Shown here: one piece after another, positions 63,113 to 64,000 of the stretch | Position numbering within the stretch: position 1 is the first letter of the stretch | Layout: each line of letters starts with the position of its first letter | NCBI GenBank assembly: GCA_016722295.1 | Contig: JADKGL010000026.1 | Coordinates: forward strand, 186,001 to 250,000 | Source: Saprospiraceae bacterium | GTDB taxonomy: Bacteria > Bacteroidota > Bacteroidia > Chitinophagales > Saprospiraceae | Direction of reading: 5' to 3' | Length of the DNA stretch: 64,000 nucleotides | Translations under genes and position numbers: made by a program | Notes under the pieces: model-generated | Told to the model about the DNA's origin: nothing | Database searches by the model: none | Seen by the model: the letters and a program-made list of their open reading frames with translations, nothing else

Positions 63113-63532
63113 ATGAAAAAATTAAATTCAATTTTACTTATAGATGATGATAATGCATCAAATTTTCTACATCGGTTAATTATTCAGTCTATAGATTGTG
63201 CAGACCATATTAAAATTTGTACTTCGGCACAAAAAGGATTAGATTATTTAAAGCAAAATAGTGATGAGGAATTTATTCAGCCAGATTTGATTTTTTTGGA
63301 TATCAATATGCCTGGTATGAATGGTTGGGAATTTTTAGAGGAATACGATAAACTTTCAGCCGAACAAAAAGCAAAAATTATTATTGTGATGCTTTCCAAT
63401 TCAATTAATCCAGACGATCATATAAAAGCTCAAAATAATGATTTAGTGACAGAATTTATTGGAAAACCTTTGACAAAAGAGACACTAATTTTAATTTTAA
63501 AGAAATATTTTAATTTAAATATAGAAGCATAA
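63113..63532 (+). CDS. single-domain response regulator
   Basis: 139-residue stand-alone receiver. Acidic pocket in ILLIDDDNASN, phosphoacceptor Asp63 in IFLDINMPGMNGWEF, Ser in MLSNS and Lys in IGKPLT. No output domain, so it relays phosphate rather than acting on DNA. Twenty-five bases behind the kinase and seven before the HPt gene, one operon. Likely receives phosphate from the kinase and passes it to, or takes it from, the HPt protein. Confidence 0.93.
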   Translation: MKKLNSILLIDDDNASNFLHRLIIQSIDCADHIKICTSAQKGLDYLKQNSDEEFIQPDLIFLDINMPGMNGWEFLEEYDKLSAEQKAKIIIVMLSNSINPDDHIKAQNNDLVTEFIGKPLTKETLILILKKYFNLNIEA

Positions 63533-63539
63533 TTTTTTT

Positions 63540-63878
63540 ATGTACAGCTTAAAAAATATAGCAGAAATTACATCTAACAATAGAAAAGAAATCAATGAAT
63601 TTCTTGAATTGTTTTGTAATGAAAGCGCTAGTGCAATATTGAAATTTCAAGAAGGCGTTTCAAAAAATGATATAACGACAATTAAATTTTATGCTCATAA
63701 ACTAAAATTGTCATTGAAATATTTGGAATTGAATGATTTATTTGATTGTTGCTTTGAAATAGAAAGTGCAAATGAATTTTTAAGTTTCAAATCAATTTCA
63801 GAAAAAGTGTATTTTTTAACTCTGGGTTTAGAGCAAGTGATACATGAAATAAGGAGTAAGGAATTACTTCAAGAATAA
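63540..63878 (+). CDS. HPt-domain phosphotransfer protein
   Basis: 112-residue helical protein with a single HPt motif: FYAHKLKLSLKYL, phosphoaccepting His53. Upstream helices (IAEITSNNRKEINEFLELFCNES) and downstream ones (FDCCFEIESA) make the usual four-helix bundle. It completes a kinase-receiver-HPt set encoded in three separate genes; the final response regulator with an output domain is not visible in the window. Confidence 0.87.
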   Translation: MYSLKNIAEITSNNRKEINEFLELFCNESASAILKFQEGVSKNDITTIKFYAHKLKLSLKYLELNDLFDCCFEIESANEFLSFKSISEKVYFLTLGLEQVIHEIRSKELLQE

Positions 63879-63907
63879 TCTACAGAGAGCTTAGAGAACA
63901 GTTTATT

Positions 63908-64000
63908 TCAATTATTTCCGATTGCAATTGTAGCCATATATAGTTTGACGTTAGGATATTTTTCTAAGAGAACCTCTGCACAAGATTGAAGTGTAGCACC
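63908..64000 (-). CDS. C-terminal end of a ComF-like phosphoribosyltransferase, partial
   Basis: The last 30 codons before the window edge read GATLQSCAEVLLEKYPNVKL then YMATIAIGNN and stop. GATL plus the alpha helix and a final strand with ATIAI matches the end of ComF/GntX-type PRTases, where the PRPP loop TGATL precedes. The main part lies outside the window. ComF family proteins act in DNA uptake or phosphoribosyl metabolism. Only the tail is seen, so the assignment is tentative. Confidence 0.6.
   Translation of the reverse strand, partial: GATLQSCAEVLLEKYPNVKLYMATIAIGNN

Overview
The window is a 64 kb, clearly AT-rich chromosomal segment of a Bacteroidota bacterium. The evidence is several proteins with type IX secretion (T9SS) C-terminal sorting domains, TAnnTTTG-type promoters, Bacteroidota-typical families (GH3-like adenylating enzyme, TIGR02757, ligase-associated exonuclease, short-form AMP nucleosidase), a mevalonate-pathway pair and a class III polyhydroxyalkanoate (PHA) locus. 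A Saprospiria/Chitinophagia-like lineage is plausible, but that is inference. I see no transposase, integrase, phage, plasmid or CRISPR genes. It reads as ordinary chromosome with a few decayed or unusual loci.

Layout. 1-8005: two tandem giant gingipain-family (C25) PorU2-like proteins, the first cut by the window edge. 8085-11100 (minus): lipid kinase, rhodanese, T9SS cargo protein. 11261-13595: type 2 IPP isomerase and class II HMG-CoA reductase. 13630-17586 (minus): two lipoprotein cyclophilins with a small conserved protein, then an O-antigen-ligase-like membrane protein and a lipoprotein. 17679-20322: TPR lipoprotein and a WlbA/WlbB-type nucleotide-sugar pair. 20421-23622: PHA locus (MaoC/PhaJ-like hydratase divergent from PhaE, then a phaC broken by two apparent single-A losses). 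23860-31047: ABC exporter, AMP nucleosidase, thioredoxin-like protein, SRPBCC protein, recA, GH3-like enzyme. 31102-36428: lipocalin-like lipoprotein, flavin reductase, GNAT, TIGR02757, M16 peptidase. 36526-39682: beta-barrel protein, ligase-associated exonuclease and a DNA-ligase homologue that has lost its catalytic lysine. 39746-47281: DUF4256, acyltransferase, aroE, proline dehydrogenase, porin-like protein, hydrolase, desaturase, epimerase. 47332-51318: peptide-type ABC importer (binding protein and two permeases, no ATPase). 51306-56566: small lipoprotein, HU, methyltransferase running into a tRNA gene, HAD phosphatase, recX, RhlE-like helicase, dodecin. 56626-60824: ferritin-like/VIT1 transporter, T9SS esterase, release factor 3. 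61093-63878: histidine kinase, receiver and HPt phosphorelay. 63908-64000: the end of a probable ComF gene.

Most of the content is housekeeping, lipid/carbon storage and envelope functions. The most unusual items are the apparently dead DNA ligase kept in a translationally coupled pair with an intact exonuclease, the doubly frameshifted phaC behind a strong terminator, a methyltransferase reading frame that stops inside an antisense tRNA, and a short intergenic motif that recurs three times between 53.5 and 61 kb. No stretch longer than about 300 bases lacks a gene. I did not find a clearly new multi-gene defence or metabolic system.
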